The notes below the pieces were generated by a model that worked only from the letters and a program-made list of their open reading frames with translations, did not search any database and had not been told where the DNA came from. Both the position numbers and the translations under genes were made by a program. From the NCBI GenBank assembly GCA_002494215.1, contig DLBF01000046.1, positions 1 to 9,593 on the forward strand: DNA of 9,593 bases. Direction: 5' to 3'. Below, in pieces: positions 7,814-9,593 of the stretch. Position 1 is the stretch's first letter; each line of letters begins with the position of its first letter. This DNA is from Prevotellaceae bacterium UBA7028. GTDB lineage: Bacteria > Bacteroidota > Bacteroidia > Bacteroidales > Bacteroidaceae.

Positions 7814-8479
7814 TTAATAATAATATCCTTTCCTCTTTATTTCTTCCCAGACGGTGGGGCAGAGACCCTCGCCGCGGTAATTCGGGTTCTTTATTCTCTC
7901 TCTTATTTCTGTGCTGCTAATGTCAATAAGCGGCGTGTTGGCTACGGTGACACCTTCGGGGATGTCCTGCAGCAGGCATCCAGGTCTTGGGTAAACAATC
8001 ACCTGGTGGTGTGCCAATATCTCCTCGCTCTTGTACCACATGGGGAAGCGCTCCCAGTTGTCAGCTCCTATTATCAGAATGAATTCTCTTTCGGGGAACT
8101 CCTTTCGTAGATGCTCCAGGGTATGAACCATATAGGAGGGGCGGGGTAGATGGAACTCATAGTCAGAGACGGTGATATTTGGGATATCCCGTACTGCCAA
8201 CTGGGCGAGCTCCAACCGAGCGTTATCGTCTAACAGCTTTTGATTCACCTTGAAGGGGTTTTGCGGAGAAACCAACAGCCACATCTCATCTACAAGATGT
8301 TCATCCAACAGGGCTTGGCTTAATTGTATGTGACCGATATGGATGGGGTTGAAAGAACCTCCGTAGAGTCCTGTTCTAAAAGCCTCCCCCTGACCCCTCC
8401 CAAGGAGGGGGGAATTGTGGCACTCTTGTTGATTATATGATTGTTTATCTCTCATTACTATTTGTTCCTCCTCCTTCAT
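7814..8479 (-). CDS. nadD: Nicotinate-nucleotide adenylyltransferase with element-derived N-terminus
   Basis: NadD transfers AMP from ATP to nicotinate mononucleotide, forming deamido-NAD in NAD biosynthesis. The nucleotidyltransferase fold is intact: GGSFNPIHIGH (residues 40-50), GADNWERF (138-145) and the C-terminal ISSTEIRERI (187-196). Homology to the family begins only at about residue 34 (FRTGLYGGSF). The native start codon is missing, because copy B of the 131-bp element joins directly to that point. Residues 1-33 (MKEEEQIVMRDKQ ... LGRGQGEA) are encoded by the element. Two starts are possible, both inside the element: the ATG at 8479, 5 bases after an AGGAGG, and the ATG at 8455, 11 bases after another AGGAGG. 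Either overlaps the end of gmk, by 35 or 11 bases. The enzyme is normally essential, so the chimeric form is presumably functional. Confidence 0.95.
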   Translation of the reverse strand: MKEEEQIVMRDKQSYNQQECHNSPLLGRGQGEAFRTGLYGGSFNPIHIGHIQLSQALLDEHLVDEMWLLVSPQNPFKVNQKLLDDNARLELAQLAVRDIPNITVSDYEFHLPRPSYMVHTLEHLRKEFPEREFILIIGADNWERFPMWYKSEEILAHHQVIVYPRPGCLLQDIPEGVTVANTPLIDISSTEIRERIKNPNYRGEGLCPTVWEEIKRKGYYY

Positions 8480-8511
8480 TCTCCCCTCCTTGGGAGGGGC
8501 TGGGGGAGGCT
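8381..8511 (-). mobile_element. 131-bp inverted-repeat element, copy B (gmk-nadD junction)
   Basis: This is a second copy of the element at 7681-7811, in the same orientation, 130 of 131 bases identical and exactly 700 bases away. The inverted terminal repeats and both GGAGGGG hairpins are present. It is inserted where gmk ends and nadD begins: its outer end replaces the gmk stop, so gmk reads on into the element to a TAA at 8447-8445, and its other end replaces the nadD start. The near identity of the two copies implies recent spread or gene conversion. Flanking bases (TTCTAAA on one side, AGAAATC on the other) do not form a clear target duplication. Confidence 0.75.
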
Positions 8512-9464
8512 AGAAATCCTGTCAGGATTTTGACAGCTTCCTGTTTGGCTTTTTCCAAATCGTCGTTGATAAGGATGCGATCGAATTGGGGGGCAAAGCT
8601 CATTTCATATTCAGCCTTGTTAAGGCGTATCTGAATCTGGTCTGCAGAGTCGGTGTTGCGACCTTCCAGCCTTCGACGCAATTCCTCTATGCTGGGTGGC
8701 TGGATAAACAAGCTTAGTGCGCGATCACCATAAAACTTCTTTATGTTACAGCCTCCTTTCACGTCAACATCGAATACTACGTTTTGTCCAGCTGCCAGTT
8801 GCTTCTCTACCTGTTCCTTTAGGGTTCCGTAGAAACGGTCGGGATAGACTTCTTCGTACTCCAGAAACTCGTTGTTCTGAATGCGCTGGCGGAACTCTTC
8901 GGGTGAAAGGAAGAAATATTCCACACCATGTTTTTCCTCGCCGCGTGGGGGTCTGCTGGTTGCGCTGATGCTAAACGCCAACTTAAACTCGGGGTGTTCC
9001 TTCATCAGATACTGTACAATCGTACTTTTCCCGCTGCCCGAAGGAGCAGAAACAATAATGAGCCTCCCCCGACCCCTCCCAAGGAGGGGAGAATTGCTTA
9101 TTTCTTCCTTTATTTTGTTCATTACGTCTTCTATGTTTGTTGTTATTTCTTCGTTTCTGAAGCGGATAACTCGAAATCCCAATTTCTTCAATTCTTCGCT
9201 TCGCCTCTCGTCCGAGATTATTTGCGGACCTCTATAATGATACGTTCCATCTACTTCAATAATAAGCGACTTGGATAAGCATACGAAATCTACAATATAA
9301 TCTCCAATGATATGTTGTCTTCTAAATCTTACTCCACATTGAGAAGCTCGAAGGATATTCCATAGAATACTTTCTGCTTCTGTCTGTTTTTTTCGATTCT
9401 CCTGTGAATGTTGACGTAAAAAATCATAAGCCCAACAGTTTGCAGTCTCGTACCCTCGCTTCAT
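8445..9464 (-). CDS. gmk: DUF559 nuclease-like domain fused in frame to guanylate kinase
   Basis: The C-terminal part is guanylate kinase, which phosphorylates GMP to GDP. It has the P-loop APSGSGKST, the GMP-binding SATSRPPRGEEKHGVEYFF, FDVDVKGG and the lid RLEGRNTDSADQIQIRL. The N-terminal ~120 residues form a DUF559 domain (PD-(D/E)XK, Vsr-like) with the family's FRRQHIIGDYIVDF and IIEVDG, giving the likely acidic residues D, E and D, plus a His in TYHYRG. The linker NSPLLGRGRG is the translated element end, and kinase homology starts at RLIIVSA with no native Met. The last 20 residues (SPSPSQGGENEGG ...) come from copy B. The ATG at 9464 is preferred; a GTG at 9485 is possible but its AGGGGAG is too close. 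Internal initiation at the ATG at 9122 would yield a nearly normal kinase with a short extension. Whether a full fusion of 339 residues is made is unknown. Confidence 0.9.
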   Translation of the reverse strand: MKRGYETANCWAYDFLRQHSQENRKKQTEAESILWNILRASQCGVRFRRQHIIGDYIVDFVCLSKSLIIEVDGTYHYRGPQIISDERRSEELKKLGFRVIRFRNEEITTNIEDVMNKIKEEISNSPLLGRGRGRLIIVSAPSGSGKSTIVQYLMKEHPEFKLAFSISATSRPPRGEEKHGVEYFFLSPEEFRQRIQNNEFLEYEEVYPDRFYGTLKEQVEKQLAAGQNVVFDVDVKGGCNIKKFYGDRALSLFIQPPSIEELRRRLEGRNTDSADQIQIRLNKAEYEMSFAPQFDRILINDDLEKAKQEAVKILTGFLASPSPSQGGENEGGGTNSNER

Positions 9465-9529
9465 TATATATTTGGTGCTCGCCACTCTCCCCTTCTATTC
9501 TCCCCTCCTTTGGAGGGGCGGGGGAGGCT
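9061..9529 (-). mobile_element. 469-bp DUF559-bearing inverted-repeat element (yicC-gmk junction)
   Basis: The segment is bounded by inverted repeats of about 35 bp (9061-9096 and 9495-9529), both beginning AGCCTCCCCC and containing a CCCCTCC/GGAGGGG hairpin followed by GAGAAT. These ends closely match those of the two 131-bp copies. Nearly the whole interior encodes a DUF559 domain (about 120 residues), the only candidate mobility enzyme; there is no DDE or tyrosine transposase signature. The element starts one base after the yicC TAA and its other end passes straight into gmk coding sequence. The interior is A/T-rich compared with the G/C-rich ends. No clear target-site duplication is seen. 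DUF559 proteins are related to Vsr-type endonucleases; using one to mobilise such an element is my inference. Confidence 0.7.
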
Positions 9530-9530
9530 T

Positions 9531-9593
9531 TTACATCACATTAAGTACTTGTTCCTTAATTTGTTCCAACTCGTCTTTCATCTTCACCACGAT
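9531..9593 (-). CDS. YicC-family endoribonuclease, C-terminal end
   Basis: Only the last 20 codons and the TAA are in the window, with the 5' part beyond its right edge. The residues IVVKMKDELEQIKEQVLNVM match the typical C-terminus of YicC/YloC-type proteins, which are hexameric endoribonucleases acting on RNA in the cytoplasm. A position just upstream of gmk supports the call, since yicC and gmk are neighbours in many bacteria. The short length limits certainty. The stop codon is separated by one base from the DUF559-bearing element. Confidence 0.75.
   Translation of the reverse strand: MVVKMKDELEQIKEQVLNVM

Noticed and set aside
7790..8110. Plus-strand frame across the nadD 3' half and copy A
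   Set aside because: It is a shadow of nadD and the element; its start lies in the inverted repeat and no family is recognisable.
7681..8511. The repeats as a CRISPR array
   Set aside because: There are only two 131-bp copies, separated by the nadD gene, and no short regular repeat-spacer pattern.
8445..9464. DUF559-Gmk as an intein or in-protein splicing insertion
   Set aside because: The domain sits at the N-terminus rather than inside the kinase, and no splicing-type Cys/Ser start or His-Asn end is present at the junction.
9061..9529. Target-site duplications flanking the elements
   Set aside because: Bases on the two sides of each copy were compared and gave at most short A- or T-run similarity, not a consistent duplication.

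Overview
This window looks like a chromosomal segment of a Bacteroidota genome, most likely a Prevotella-type Bacteroidales. The evidence is the gene content: adjacent type IX secretion genes porU and porV (linked in Porphyromonas gingivalis as well), a long Bacteroidota-form Tsf, and a TAnnTTTG-like promoter box. Assignment to genus is inference. No stretch over about 130 bases lacks a gene or a recognisable element.

Plus strand, 1-7130: the 3' end of rpsB (ribosomal protein uS2), then tsf (elongation factor Ts), closed by a strong intrinsic terminator. A second unit follows, starting at a candidate promoter: a fumarylacetoacetate-hydrolase-family enzyme, porU (the type IX sortase, a gingipain-like cysteine peptidase) and porV (its outer-membrane partner). 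The gaps are 16 and 24 bases, so the three are probably co-transcribed. The unit ends at a bidirectional hairpin shared with the convergent operon.

Minus strand, 9593-7184: a housekeeping operon read yicC (3' end only) - gmk - nadD - ispF, covering a YicC-type endoribonuclease, guanylate kinase, NAD biosynthesis and isoprenoid (MEP) biosynthesis.

The unusual part is what sits between these four genes. All three junctions are occupied by elements that begin with AGCCTCCCC and end with GGGGAGGCT, and each end also carries a CCCCTCC/GGAGGGG hairpin. Two copies (7681-7811 and 8381-8511) are 131 bp and differ at one base. The third (9061-9529, 469 bp) has similar ends but carries a DUF559 (PD-(D/E)XK / Vsr-like) nuclease reading frame. 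They lie so tightly against the genes that they supply coding sequence: the DUF559 frame runs without a stop into gmk; the next copy gives gmk a new C-terminus and stop and gives nadD a new start and 33 N-terminal residues; the last copy holds a mini-ORF whose stop overlaps the ispF start codon. I read this as a candidate mobile family: a nuclease-bearing element plus short MITE- or REPIN-like relatives that enter gene junctions and keep translation running. The structure is visible in the sequence; mobility and the role of DUF559 are inference.
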